Part shown: positions 9,225 to 18,221 of the stretch, one piece after another
Layout: each line of letters opens with the position of its first letter
How positions within the stretch are numbered: the stretch's first letter is position 1
Assembly: GCA_965222725.1 (NCBI GenBank)
Contig: OZ244969.1
Coordinates: 4,836,001 to 4,900,000 of the forward strand
From: GCA-2748575 sp965222725
Lineage (GTDB): Bacteria; Pseudomonadota; Gammaproteobacteria; Pseudomonadales; Ketobacteraceae
Reading direction: 5' to 3'
DNA length: 64,000 nucleotides
The notes under the pieces: generated by a model
Databases searched by the model: none
Told to the model about the DNA's origin: nothing
Seen by the model: the letters and a program-made list of their open reading frames with translations, nothing else
Program-made: the position numbers and the translations under genes

Positions 9225-11041
9225 TTGGTGCGGACTTCGAATTCCACCTGCCAGCGGTGGCCATCTTCCACGGACACGGCTTCCAGTTTCAGGGTGCCGA
9301 TATCGGTAACGCCGGCAGCCAGGTACACGGGCACCACCTGCCCGGCGGGCTTGCCTTCAGTGGGCAGGGTGACTTCGATATCCGGCAGGCTTTCCAGTTC
9401 TTCCGGCTGCCAGAAATCCAGCAAGGTGCCGGCGGGATCTTCCCGGCGCACGGCCGAACCGTAAAACTGGAAACGTACCGGTTCACCCACCACCAGGCCG
9501 AAGGTGCGCTCTTTCACTTCCACGTGGCTGCCCTCTTCCATACCGAAGGGAGCCACACAGAGCGCCTGCATTTGTGGCGGCATACCGGGCACGGCAGGCA
9601 TGGCGCTTTCAATGCCCACATAGTAGCCGTTGGCAATACCGCCCCGGATACGTACCCCTTTACCGAGGCGGGAGGAACCAAAGTAAGAAGCACCCTTGGC
9701 CACCGCCAGATCCAGGTCGGCGCCCTGCAGCAAACGGGCTTCACTATTACCGGCGTCGGTTAGCCAGCCGTTAATGACCTGCATCAGGCGGCCGGACAGT
9801 TTTGGGGCTTTCAGCACGCCACCGTTCAGCAGTACCGCGGTGGGTTTGATAAAGCCGCTTTGTCCATCGCCCATGGCGGCGGATTGCCGGGACAGGAACG
9901 CCGCCAGGTGACGGGTAATACCGGCATCCTGGGCATAGGGCAGGCCCATCTGGGTCAGGGCGCCCCGGGCCTGTTGCACCGGGTGCTCGGTAATGGCGGC
10001 CTGGGGAAAGAAACCGTCAACCAGGGTTTCTACCACTTCCGCACGGGTGAGTTCGGTTCTTAATGTAGAACCCAGCATTTTGGAGCCGCGGCTGGGTACC
10101 ACCAAAGGTACGGATTCCACATCGTTATCGGCCAGCAATTGTTCTTTGGCATCGCGGCAGCCGTGAGTGAGCGCCTGAATCTGCCAGGGTTGCAGTTGTT
10201 TGCCGTCCTGCGCCAGTTTGGCATTAATGCGGTAGGCAAGCGCCAGATCCATATTATCGCCGCCCAGCAGGATATGATCGCCCACAGCCACCCGGTTCAG
10301 GCCCAGGTTACCGTTTTCATCAGTTACCGCCACCAGTGACAGGTCGGTAGTACCACCGCCCACGTCCACCACCAGCACGACGTCGCCCACCTGCAAATGC
10401 TCACGCCACTGCTCACCTAACGCTTTCACCCAGCTGTACAGGGCAGCCTGGGGCTCTTCCAGCAGGGTCAGGTTCAGCAGGCCCACTTCTTTGGCGGCCT
10501 CGGCCGTCAGTTCCCGGGCAGCGGGGTCGAAACTGGCAGGAATGGTAATGGTGACATCCTGATTTTCCATCAGGGCTTCCGGGTGCTCATGATTCCAGGC
10601 ATCCCGCAAATGTTCCAGGTAGCGGATGGTGGCTTCCAGCGGGGATACTTTTTCCACTTCATCCGGACTGTTCTGTGGCAGGAACCCGGCACGGCGATCC
10701 ACGCCACCATGACACAACCAGCTTTTGGCGCTGGCCACCAATCTGAGGGGCGTTTTGCCACCCAGATTGCGGGCGATCTGGCCCACCAGCGCTGCGGGGT
10801 GATCGCTCCAGGGCAGAACCCGGTCACCGGCACTCAGTTCCGATTCATGGGCCTGATACAGGAAAGAAGGCAGCTGGTCACGGGCTTCTACAACGCCGGG
10901 CGCCGTGAGTTGTGGCACAGGGAAAACCAGATTCTGCTGAGTGTCTGGCTCGTCCTGTAATTCCACATAGGAAAGCACACTGTTGGTGGTACCCAGGTCC
11001 ACCCCGATGGCATAGCGAAAAGGCCTATCCCCTTCACTCAT
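9221..11041 (-). CDS. Divergent Hsp70-family protein
   Basis: A 606-residue Hsp70 relative, close to DnaK in length but divergent. The ATPase motifs are GVDLGTTNSVLSY, VVDVGGGTTDLSLV and AVLLNGGVL. The C-terminal region after about residue 470 is beta-rich and resembles a shortened substrate-binding domain; a DnaK-like helical lid and an EEVD-like tail are absent. A strong GGAGGTGGAG precedes the ATG. The gene overlaps DUF2760 upstream and the larger Hsp70 downstream by 4 bp each, which implies a fixed stoichiometric unit. It shares many blocks with its neighbour (for example the ATIRYLEHLRDAWN region), so the pair probably arose by duplication followed by extension of one copy. Confidence 0.92.
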   Translation of the reverse strand: MSEGDRPFRYAIGVDLGTTNSVLSYVELQDEPDTQQNLVFPVPQLTAPGVVEARDQLPSFLYQAHESELSAGDRVLPWSDHPAALVGQIARNLGGKTPLRLVASAKSWLCHGGVDRRAGFLPQNSPDEVEKVSPLEATIRYLEHLRDAWNHEHPEALMENQDVTITIPASFDPAARELTAEAAKEVGLLNLTLLEEPQAALYSWVKALGEQWREHLQVGDVVLVVDVGGGTTDLSLVAVTDENGNLGLNRVAVGDHILLGGDNMDLALAYRINAKLAQDGKQLQPWQIQALTHGCRDAKEQLLADNDVESVPLVVPSRGSKMLGSTLRTELTRAEVVETLVDGFFPQAAITEHPVQQARGALTQMGLPYAQDAGITRHLAAFLSRQSAAMGDGQSGFIKPTAVLLNGGVLKAPKLSGRLMQVINGWLTDAGNSEARLLQGADLDLAVAKGASYFGSSRLGKGVRIRGGIANGYYVGIESAMPAVPGMPPQMQALCVAPFGMEEGSHVEVKERTFGLVVGEPVRFQFYGSAVRREDPAGTLLDFWQPEELESLPDIEVTLPTEGKPAGQVVPVYLAAGVTDIGTLKLEAVSVEDGHRWQVEFEVRTK

Positions 11042-11610
11042 AGCTCCACCTCCGCCGGTGCAATAATGGTGGCATCGTGTTCAGGGGCCAGTTTCGGCAA
11101 GCGGGTTTCTGCGGCACGCCAGCCTTTGTGTACCAGCACGCCAGTGAAAGGCGCCTGTCCTACCACATTCCCGGTCAGGCGGACTTCGGATGCGTTAAAA
11201 CCTTCCGGCAAGGTAACCTGGGTTTCTTCTTCCTCGGTGCGCAATGGCGTCAGTTCAAAATATTCCCGCAGCACCTTGCGGCCACCATCGTGAACCACCC
11301 GGGCGGTGGCGCCGATGTCTGCATCGGAAAACCCGGTCAGCTCTTCATTTAAAAAGTCCACCAGACGTGCTTCCTGTTGCAGCAGGGCCAATAATTGCAG
11401 CGCAGAATCCGGGCTGGAAGCTTTCAGGCTTTCTACAGGTTTGGGTTTGGGGGCTTCTGCCGGCTTCTCTTCCTGACCGGCGCCGGATCCATTACTTTTT
11501 GTAGACACCGCCAGCAGAATCACCAGTAATACCAGGCTGAGCGCACCTAATCCGATATGGACTGCGTCCAGCGTGGTGGGTATGAGGGATACATCAATCT
11601 CGATGGGCAT
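11038..11610 (-). CDS. DUF2760 membrane-anchored protein, first gene of the Hsp70 operon
   Basis: A protein of about 190 residues with one N-terminal hydrophobic segment (ALSLVLLVILLAV), a linker rich in Pro, Lys and Glu, and a conserved C-terminal domain of about 125 residues (LLALLQQEARLVDFLNEEL onward) that I recognise as DUF2760. The start is taken at ATG 11610 because AGGAAGG lies six bases upstream; the ATG at 11634 has no such site. The 4-bp overlap with the next Hsp70 gene suggests that this protein recruits or regulates the Hsp70 pair at the membrane. That role is inference; the function of DUF2760 is not established. Confidence 0.85.
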   Translation of the reverse strand: MPIEIDVSLIPTTLDAVHIGLGALSLVLLVILLAVSTKSNGSGAGQEEKPAEAPKPKPVESLKASSPDSALQLLALLQQEARLVDFLNEELTGFSDADIGATARVVHDGGRKVLREYFELTPLRTEEEETQVTLPEGFNASEVRLTGNVVGQAPFTGVLVHKGWRAAETRLPKLAPEHDATIIAPAEVEL

Positions 11611-11835
11611 AGACATCCTTCCTGAACTATTCATGCAAGATAACCAATGGCCGCGAATGATAACATGACTGCCCGTCTAGCACAGTCCCGCCATGCAGCC
11701 CGGAGCCGGATGTTTGAAAACTGGCGGTTGTTGGGTTCATACTGGAGATTGACCGGTATCAATACTGGCCAATTAGAAGTCGATTATTCTGAGATCATTC
11801 AGACCCCAATTAATCGCAACCATAAGGAATCGTTA

Positions 11836-12090
11836 ATGTCACTGCAAAAGCACGATCTTGTTCACGAACTTCCCGAATCCAAAGACGCCATCCACCACCT
11901 GAAAATGAACGACCAGCATTTTGCCCGCCTGTTCGATAAATACCACGAAACCGATCATGAAGTGTACAGACTGGAAAACGGCGCAGAAAATTCCAGCGAC
12001 GAATACGTGGAGACCAAAAAGAAAGAAAGGCTGAAACTGAAAGATCAGCTGTATGCCATGATTCGTGATTACGAGTCCGCCAGCGCCTGA
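11836..12090 (+). CDS. YdcH/DUF465-type small coiled-coil protein
   Basis: An 84-residue, highly charged, mainly helical protein. HDLVHELPESKDAIHHLK, the central FARLFDKYHE and the Lys/Arg-rich LKDQLYAMI near the C-terminus are the hallmark of the DUF465 (YdcH/SlyX-like) family. The start is ATG 11836 with AAGGA seven bases upstream. An upstream extension in the same frame to 11647 lacks a ribosome binding site and is probably untranslated leader. The gene is divergent from the Hsp70 operon. The family has no firmly established function. Confidence 0.85.
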   Translation: MSLQKHDLVHELPESKDAIHHLKMNDQHFARLFDKYHETDHEVYRLENGAENSSDEYVETKKKERLKLKDQLYAMIRDYESASA

Positions 12091-12247
12091 TCAGACAAGG
12101 CTCTGCTCTGTGGTCAGGGGAACTTCCAGCAGGTTGTTCTCTGACCGCAGTGGCTGCATTTTTTTGCAATGCCTTCAGTGATACTTTCATACACGTCACC
12201 CGTTAACAGATCAATCAGAAAGCTTACGCAACAATGGCTGCGGTATC

Positions 12248-14695
12248 TTACCCGTTCACCGCCTGTCTGGTTTTATTAGTTAACAATTCCCCCAACGTAT
12301 CCCTGATAGCATCTTGGGTGGGAGGCTTCATTAAATACCGGTCCATCCCGCTGGACTGACACTTGGCGTTGAAATCACCAAGAGAATGGGCCGTCAGGGC
12401 CACAATGGGCACCGGTGCCAGGCCGCGGGCAGCTTCCCACTCCCTGATTTTTCGGGAGGCGGTAAAACCATCCATTTCCGGCATTTCACAATCCATCAGA
12501 ATGGCATCTGCTTTGTCAGCATTAGACTGGTACCAGGCAAATGCTTCGGCACCGTTTTCTACAAACACCGGCTCAACGCCCAGTCGGCCCAGCAAGCCTT
12601 TTACCACCATGGCATTCACCGGATTGTCTTCGGCCACCAACACGTTAAGGCCTGCCAAAGCCTGACTGGCAACAGCACCATTGGTAATGATATCGGGTGC
12701 CGCCGCAGGTAATGCCACCCGGAACCAGAAGCAGGCCCCCTTACCCGGCTGACTGCGCACACCTATCTTGCCACCCATCAATTCAACCAGCTCACGGCAT
12801 ATGGCCAATCCCAGACCTGTGCCACCAAACCGGCGGGTTGTGGATGTATCCGCCTGCTGGAAAGGCTGAAAGAGCCTGGCCATTTGCTCATCCGTCAGGC
12901 CAATACCGGAATCGGTCACACTGAATTCCAGCTGTGGCGAACCGCCTGCGGATTTATCAACACAACGAACCTTCAGGCGGATCTCCCCTTGTTCAGTAAA
13001 CTTGATCGCATTACTCAACAGATTCAGCAGTACCTGTCGCAAACGCACGGGGTCGCCCATCAGCTGTTGCGGCGCTGCGGGGTCGATATCAGATACAAAT
13101 TTCACCTTTTGCTGATCCGCCCTCACCGCAACAATATCGATGCACTCCTCCACCAGTTGTGACAGGTTGAAACTGATGGATTCCAGCTCCAGCTTGCCGG
13201 CATCCATTTTGGCAAAGTCGAGAATATCATTCACAATCGCCAGCAGGGATTCTCCCGAATTAGCGATCGTCTGCAGGTACTTTTTCTGATCCGGACTCAG
13301 GGGCGTGTCTTTCATCAGTTCGGCGATACCAATCACACCGCCAATGGGTGTGCGGATTTCATGGCTCATTTTGGCAAAGAATTCACTGCGGGCTTTTGCT
13401 TCAGCCTCGGCTTCGTATTTTTCCTTGGAAGTTTCAAACAACGCCTGCATGGTGGCCAGTCTTTCGATGCGACTGCGGTTGATTCTGTCCGCCAACACCA
13501 GAGACAGGAACAACATCTCAATCCAGATACCCAGCATCTGGATATTTTCCGTAAAGAGGTTTCTTGGAATCAGCCCCAGCAACAGAAGCGTATAGGCACA
13601 GGTGCCGACCAACAGCGCCAGCCAGGCAACCAGAAAATATTTTGCGGCGGGATTACCATGGCGCCACTCATAACCGGCGACCATCAACACCAAAAAACAG
13701 GCAACCAGACCAACCGGCTGCTCTATGGTAACGATAATAAATTCCGGGCCGGCCAGGGATGCCAGTGCAAGCACAATATAAATCGCCTGACAGATGCGCA
13801 CCGCCTGGTGTGCCCAGGGGTTTCTTTGCCTTAACCGCAAAAAATGATCCACAAAAAAGGCGCCGAACAAAAAGCTCAAGGCAACGCTGAGGGACAAGCC
13901 CTGATCATTGATCCAGGGCACACCACCCCACAGATAACGCTGACCAAACCCGGTAATGGACAAGGCATAAAAGGTGACGGATAAAAGGTAAGCCACATAG
14001 TAAGCGTAACTTTTATCCCGGGTAAAAATACTGATGGCCGCATTGTACAACGCCATGATAAGCAGGGAGCCGAAAAACACGCCATACAACGCCTCAAGAT
14101 TTCGTTGTGAGTCTTCATAATGGTGCCGTTCCATGAGCGTGATGGGCACAATCACGGAGCTGGTGGTTTTTATGCGCAGATGAAAGGTGTAATCCGTTTG
14201 TGGCTGCAGTGTAAATTCGAAATGAGGAAGCCGGTATACCTGCCCCTGCTGATAGGATGCGGATTTGTCCCCCGTGGTTTGTTGATATACCTGTTGGCCG
14301 GAGGCGTCATAAAAATAAAGTGTTACCCAGTCCAGAAAGGGCCAGTCAATTTCCAGCACCCAGTCGGCCAGCACGCTTTTTGGATCATCACTCTGAAAAC
14401 GGAACCAGTAGGTGGCATCATCGTAGAGAAAGTTAATATTGGCGCCGTCGAGGGTACGCCATGGGGATTCAACGGAAACGGATTCCGCCGTATCTGCCGC
14501 AGGTAGAGCGCGCAAGTCTTGAATGGCCAGCCGGTGATCCGGATCGCGAAGGTAGCTGATATTGGCAGGGGTATCCAGAGTGGTGGCTTCAGGGTTCTGT
14601 GTCAGGTCACTATATGCCGGTGCCACCCACCCCAGCACAAGACTGAATACAACATATGCTTGCCATACTTGCCAACCCAAAAAGCGCAACCCCAT
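12248..14695 (-). CDS. Hybrid sensor histidine kinase with 7TMR-DISM input and one receiver
   Basis: An 815-residue sensor built like the one at 2868-6374 but without PAS, second receiver or Hpt. It has a signal peptide ending near AYS, a DISMED2-type periplasmic domain (about 35-180), seven hydrophobic segments (about 185-400), HisKA with SHEIRTPIGG (His near 443), HATPase (DSGIGLTDEQ, GGTGLGLAICRELVELMGG) and one receiver (VLVAEDNPVN, Asp in AILMDCEMPEMDG near 733). The start is ATG 14695 with GAGGGAG upstream, preceded by a plausible promoter. It lies 103 nt downstream of the cis/trans isomerase gene on the same strand. The missing Hpt implies that phosphotransfer needs a separate Hpt protein; the ligand is unknown. 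Confidence 0.92.
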   Translation of the reverse strand: MGLRFLGWQVWQAYVVFSLVLGWVAPAYSDLTQNPEATTLDTPANISYLRDPDHRLAIQDLRALPAADTAESVSVESPWRTLDGANINFLYDDATYWFRFQSDDPKSVLADWVLEIDWPFLDWVTLYFYDASGQQVYQQTTGDKSASYQQGQVYRLPHFEFTLQPQTDYTFHLRIKTTSSVIVPITLMERHHYEDSQRNLEALYGVFFGSLLIMALYNAAISIFTRDKSYAYYVAYLLSVTFYALSITGFGQRYLWGGVPWINDQGLSLSVALSFLFGAFFVDHFLRLRQRNPWAHQAVRICQAIYIVLALASLAGPEFIIVTIEQPVGLVACFLVLMVAGYEWRHGNPAAKYFLVAWLALLVGTCAYTLLLLGLIPRNLFTENIQMLGIWIEMLFLSLVLADRINRSRIERLATMQALFETSKEKYEAEAEAKARSEFFAKMSHEIRTPIGGVIGIAELMKDTPLSPDQKKYLQTIANSGESLLAIVNDILDFAKMDAGKLELESISFNLSQLVEECIDIVAVRADQQKVKFVSDIDPAAPQQLMGDPVRLRQVLLNLLSNAIKFTEQGEIRLKVRCVDKSAGGSPQLEFSVTDSGIGLTDEQMARLFQPFQQADTSTTRRFGGTGLGLAICRELVELMGGKIGVRSQPGKGACFWFRVALPAAAPDIITNGAVASQALAGLNVLVAEDNPVNAMVVKGLLGRLGVEPVFVENGAEAFAWYQSNADKADAILMDCEMPEMDGFTASRKIREWEAARGLAPVPIVALTAHSLGDFNAKCQSSGMDRYLMKPPTQDAIRDTLGELLTNKTRQAVNG

Positions 14696-14721
14696 ACATC
14701 CAAACTCCCTCTGTCGCTTTG

Positions 14722-14750
14722 AGTATAATGCAGCCAGTAACGGATGTAAC
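14722..14750 (-). promoter_or_regulatory. Candidate sigma-70 promoter for the hybrid kinase
   Basis: Read leftward, GTTACA (14750-14745) and TATACT (14727-14722) are separated by 17 nt and sit about 27 nt before the kinase ATG. The -10 matches the consensus at five of six positions and the -35 at four of six. This suggests the kinase can be transcribed independently of the upstream isomerase gene. Confidence 0.4.
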
Positions 14751-14798
14751 CCTGACCGGAATAATCGAAAGAGCTATCCCGAAAGGCGAACCGAGCCG

Positions 14799-17204
14799 CT
14801 ACCAGCCTTCATAGCGATTCAGATCATAATAGCCGGCCTGGCGAGGGTCGGTGGCTTGCAAGTGTTCCCGAAAACTGTGAAAAACCTGCCAGAAATCCGG
14901 GTGGGTTCTGCGGACACCCCAGCGATCTACCAGCTGCTGACGATCCCTGTCGTTGCGCATATCTGACAGCGCCTTAACAAAAGGAGCAACGTCCTGCTGA
15001 GGCACACGGAAAATAAAATTCGGGTAACTGCCAATCGGCCCCTTTAATATGGAAAGACTGTCTTTTTCCGGTTCATAGCGCAGCTCCTCGCCCAGCATAA
15101 ATGCCACATTGGAATGAGCCCGATTGCGTAACAGGGTATACACCTTGAAGCCGCCCTGCTGCATATCCACCCGCAGAAAACTCACATTGGGCAGCTGTTT
15201 AATCCCCCTGATATCTTTTGCGCGGCCGGCAGTCAAAGGGGCTAACTGACTATCAATCAGATCCTTGTGGGCAGAATCCAGCCGCAGGCAAACATTGTCG
15301 CGACAGCCGTCCAGCGAATTATTGTGGATAATCTGACGATTGGCCCGCCAGATCTGTTCTATCACCTGCAGCTTGGTATCCAGGTTTTCAGAAATCGGAA
15401 GCGCCGATGGCGCCTTGTCATCCAGCCCGTGGTACGAGATCAGCTTTTTGATCAGGCCGCTGTATTTGTACCAGTCGTCATACATATCTCCCCGCTCACC
15501 CGGCGGCACCAGCCGCAGAAAATTGGTTTCGCCGCCATTACGGATCAGATCGAAATAGAGCCGTGTCTGAGCCTGATGAGACACACTGCCAAACACATTA
15601 AAACCCACCACCAATTCATAGTAGGTACGTTCAAACAAGGGATAATCCATCAGCCACAGGGTTAAAGGCAACGCACCCTGCCAACCTTTCATTACCGATG
15701 CACTGTCGTGATGACGGAAGATAGACAAGAACGCATTATCGTTATGTCCGTCTCCATCCCAGATATGATCGACGGATGCCCCTTCGGGGTAGGCCCTGCG
15801 ATACTGTTTTTGGCGACGCTCCAGATACTTGTTTCTTTTGCCGCTGTATTTGAGCCAGGCGGGCCCAAGCGCCATTAAATCGGAATCCTCTCCGGGCAAA
15901 CCCAGCCAGCCGGTGACATTTTTATTGTAGGCAGGATCGTTGACATACTGGTCATGATCCGGATCTTCAAACATTACCCAGAACTGATCGCGGATAACAT
16001 CGGTGGCAATTTGCCCACGACATACCGGGCCGCGAATAAAAGTACGCACAAAATATTCGGCCTGATCCAGCATAAACTGATAGCGCGCTTTGGCCGGAAT
16101 CGCTGCAAAGGTCACAAAAGGATTAGAGGCATATTCATAGCTGTAACCGGGAAGCTCATCCAGTTTCCAGTCCTCCCCCAGAAATAATTCCCGGTAGCGC
16201 TCCATGCGGGCATCGCTGAGCTGATAGGTAATATGGGTTTTGTGAACAATAGTGTCGGTAATGGGCCTGAGCCGATAAAAGAACTCACCCTCGGGATCGC
16301 CATAGGGTTTGACTGTAGCCACCGGCACAATGGGTTTTGGCGCTGGCGTTCGGGAACGTACCAACCGGAAAAACCTGCCGCTGTCATCCCCTTTAAAATA
16401 CAGATGGGCCAGAAACAGGTGCTCGTAAAGATAGCGTGCCACCAGCTGACGGCGTATGTCTTTGTGATTCAGAAAAGCCTGCCAGCGATCTATTTGCGCC
16501 TGCTGCAGGGATGTTGGCTCAAATTTGTTGGCGTCTATCCTGGCGCCCTGCTCCAGCCAGCTGGTGAGGCGTTGAAATTCTGAATCCGTGAGGCCGGTGA
16601 CACCATAGGGCATGCCACCCGTGGGATGCTGCTTGCGGTAGTCCGCAAATTCACCGGGGCGCGGGCATTGATTTTCCCGGTAAATGCCCAGGCTGTAATC
16701 ATCGGACAATGGCTGATTGGGTGTTACCGGGTTGGCTTTGCCCAGCCGCAACATACCGAGCATCAGTGAATAGCGCTCGTTATCATTGGCAACCGATGGT
16801 TCCAGCACAGAATAGAAATTCTTATCGCGCCACGCCTGCTCTGTCAGGGCATCAATATGTAACCGGGTGGGATCCATATCCCGGATACGTGCACCGTTAT
16901 ACACCGCATCCTGGCTGGCGCCACGCAGTACGCCCTCTTCCGCTTCCAGCTTGAGCTGACAGGGCGCATCGTAGCAGGCATGGCAAGCGATGCACTTGTT
17001 ATCAAAAACCGGTTTGATATCGCGGGTGAAAGATACATCAGAATCAGCCCGGGCAGGCTGCGGGCTGAGTGCCAGCAAAACCAGCACCAACAGAAATGAA
17101 GTCAGATACAAAAAATACGAGAATTGAGGCCGCGAACTGCTCCCGGAAGCTACACCTACTGAAGCTTCATCGACAACCGTCACGGTTTTTTGCGAATACA
17201 ACAT
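14799..17204 (-). CDS. cti: Fatty acid cis/trans isomerase (haem protein, periplasmic)
   Basis: A protein of about 801 residues resembling Cti of Pseudomonas and Vibrio, which converts cis-unsaturated membrane fatty acids to trans in response to solvents, heat or other membrane stress. One N-terminal hydrophobic segment (about 25-50) is followed by the haem c motif CIACHACYDAPC near residue 70, with CxxCH typical of the family. The remainder matches the long Cti domain (for example CRGQIATDVIRDQFWVMFEDP). The start is taken at ATG 17204; AGGGGG lies about 12 nt upstream, and an ATG at 17231 in the same frame is the alternative. The gene follows the RraB-type gene by 46 nt on the same strand. 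The enzyme needs no ATP or de novo lipid synthesis, so it works as a rapid membrane-rigidifying response. Confidence 0.9.
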   Translation of the reverse strand: MLYSQKTVTVVDEASVGVASGSSSRPQFSYFLYLTSFLLVLVLLALSPQPARADSDVSFTRDIKPVFDNKCIACHACYDAPCQLKLEAEEGVLRGASQDAVYNGARIRDMDPTRLHIDALTEQAWRDKNFYSVLEPSVANDNERYSLMLGMLRLGKANPVTPNQPLSDDYSLGIYRENQCPRPGEFADYRKQHPTGGMPYGVTGLTDSEFQRLTSWLEQGARIDANKFEPTSLQQAQIDRWQAFLNHKDIRRQLVARYLYEHLFLAHLYFKGDDSGRFFRLVRSRTPAPKPIVPVATVKPYGDPEGEFFYRLRPITDTIVHKTHITYQLSDARMERYRELFLGEDWKLDELPGYSYEYASNPFVTFAAIPAKARYQFMLDQAEYFVRTFIRGPVCRGQIATDVIRDQFWVMFEDPDHDQYVNDPAYNKNVTGWLGLPGEDSDLMALGPAWLKYSGKRNKYLERRQKQYRRAYPEGASVDHIWDGDGHNDNAFLSIFRHHDSASVMKGWQGALPLTLWLMDYPLFERTYYELVVGFNVFGSVSHQAQTRLYFDLIRNGGETNFLRLVPPGERGDMYDDWYKYSGLIKKLISYHGLDDKAPSALPISENLDTKLQVIEQIWRANRQIIHNNSLDGCRDNVCLRLDSAHKDLIDSQLAPLTAGRAKDIRGIKQLPNVSFLRVDMQQGGFKVYTLLRNRAHSNVAFMLGEELRYEPEKDSLSILKGPIGSYPNFIFRVPQQDVAPFVKALSDMRNDRDRQQLVDRWGVRRTHPDFWQVFHSFREHLQATDPRQAGYYDLNRYEGW

Positions 17205-17250
17205 GAAATGGATGATCCCCCTGGTCGCCATTCAGGGGAATCTGGCGAGA

Positions 17251-17589
17251 TTAAACGCCCAATATTCCCCAGGCGTTACAGTGGCCACCATAGGGTGCCA
17301 TTTCCCTGGTTACCTTTTCCTGCATTTCAACCACGAAATCATAGGTAAGTTTGCCACGCACCACAAAGCAGAAATAGCCTTTGTCTATACCCTCGGCAAA
17401 ATCATCCTCGTCGGGATGAATAATAACACCATTGGGATAGCTGGATTTCAGATAGGCTGTAGCCTCCTCTGAAATGGGCCACTCATCAAAATCGACATTA
17501 AAATCGATGTCTACTTCCTGATCGAAATCAAACCCGTCTTCCGCCAGACGACGGAACACGTCGCCATCAGCATCTTGTGGCCAGTTCAT
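17251..17589 (-). CDS. RraB-family protein (putative RNase E regulator)
   Basis: A 112-residue acidic protein resembling RraB, which in E. coli binds RNase E and alters its activity. The signature is DADGDVFRRLAEDGFDFDQ at the N-terminus, then IDFNVDFDEWP, and the C-terminal block GKLTYDFVVEMQEKV...GGHCNAWGI. Length is that of the short RraB group. The gene lies between the tRNA-Glu terminator and cti, and may be cotranscribed with cti. RNase E control in this organism is inferred from family membership only. Confidence 0.8.
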   Translation of the reverse strand: MNWPQDADGDVFRRLAEDGFDFDQEVDIDFNVDFDEWPISEEATAYLKSSYPNGVIIHPDEDDFAEGIDKGYFCFVVRGKLTYDFVVEMQEKVTREMAPYGGHCNAWGILGV

Positions 17590-17707
17590 TTATATCCCCT
17601 TACTACCTTGCACTAATAACCCGAATCAAAAACCCCGATTCAACATAGCGAAAATGCCCCGGTGAAACAACTAAGCCGTTTTTCACCTGTGTCAGAACTG
17701 CAGGCAC

Positions 17708-17744
17708 AAAAAAGCCGAGTAGCGCTGAGCGACTCGGCTTTTTT
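17708..17744 (-). terminator. Rho-independent terminator downstream of tRNA-Glu
   Basis: AAAAAAGCCGAGT (17708-17720) pairs perfectly with ACTCGGCTTTTTT (17732-17744) around an 11-nt loop. A-run and U-run flank the GC stem, so it can work in both directions. It lies 10 nt beyond the 3' end of tRNA-Glu. Confidence 0.9.
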
Positions 17745-17753
17745 GATGAATAG

Positions 17754-17829
17754 TGGCGTCCCCTAGGGGACTCGAACCCCTGTTACCGCCGTGAAAGGGC
17801 GGTGTCCTAGGCCACTAGACGAAGGGGAC
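17754..17829 (-). tRNA. tRNA-Glu (UUC)
   Basis: The 76-nt cloverleaf reads from GTCCCCTTCGTCTAGTGG at 17829 leftward. The anticodon stem CCGCC/GGCGG encloses CTTTCAC with anticodon TTC. The T arm contains GGTTCGAGTCC, and the acceptor stem GTCCCCT pairs with AGGGGAC. The 3' CCA is encoded. A strong terminator follows. Confidence 0.97.
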
Positions 17830-18221
17830 GCAAACGCGAACTCTTACGTTCAAAGCAGGATATTCTCTACATTCCGGATGCCTGTCGGACCCTGCTGCAC
17901 TGTGTCTGACCATGTCTGGAGGACACGACTAGTGGGGTACCGAAACTGGCATAAACATTGGCAAGATCAACAACTTAGCTTACCTCTGTCACCAGAGCGG
18001 GCGCAATTTTCACAGATAACCCCGGTAGTGTCAACTGAATGTCATATTATTTTCCCGGATGACGAATATCCCCATTCGGCCAATCTTTACCCACCCCTCA
18101 CCCGGACTGGCGCTAGCTGGTGCCCATAATCTGTTATTTGTTGTTATCATTCCCAGTTGACCGTACAGTCGAATCGAGGCAACGTAGGCCACTGACAGAA
18201 CAAGAACGCGAGGGATATATC
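17830..18221. other. Gene-free stretch between tRNA-Glu and the aldehyde dehydrogenase gene
   Basis: About 390 nt with no convincing coding frame. It must hold the leftward promoter of tRNA-Glu and the rightward promoter of the aldehyde dehydrogenase gene, but I cannot pick clear -35/-10 pairs. GAGGGA near 18209-18214 serves as the ribosome binding site for the ATG at 18222. Confidence 0.5.

Noticed and set aside
12100..12160. Possible terminator between the DUF465 and kinase genes
   Set aside because: The inverted repeat GGTCAG/CTGACC is short with a long loop and no U-run.
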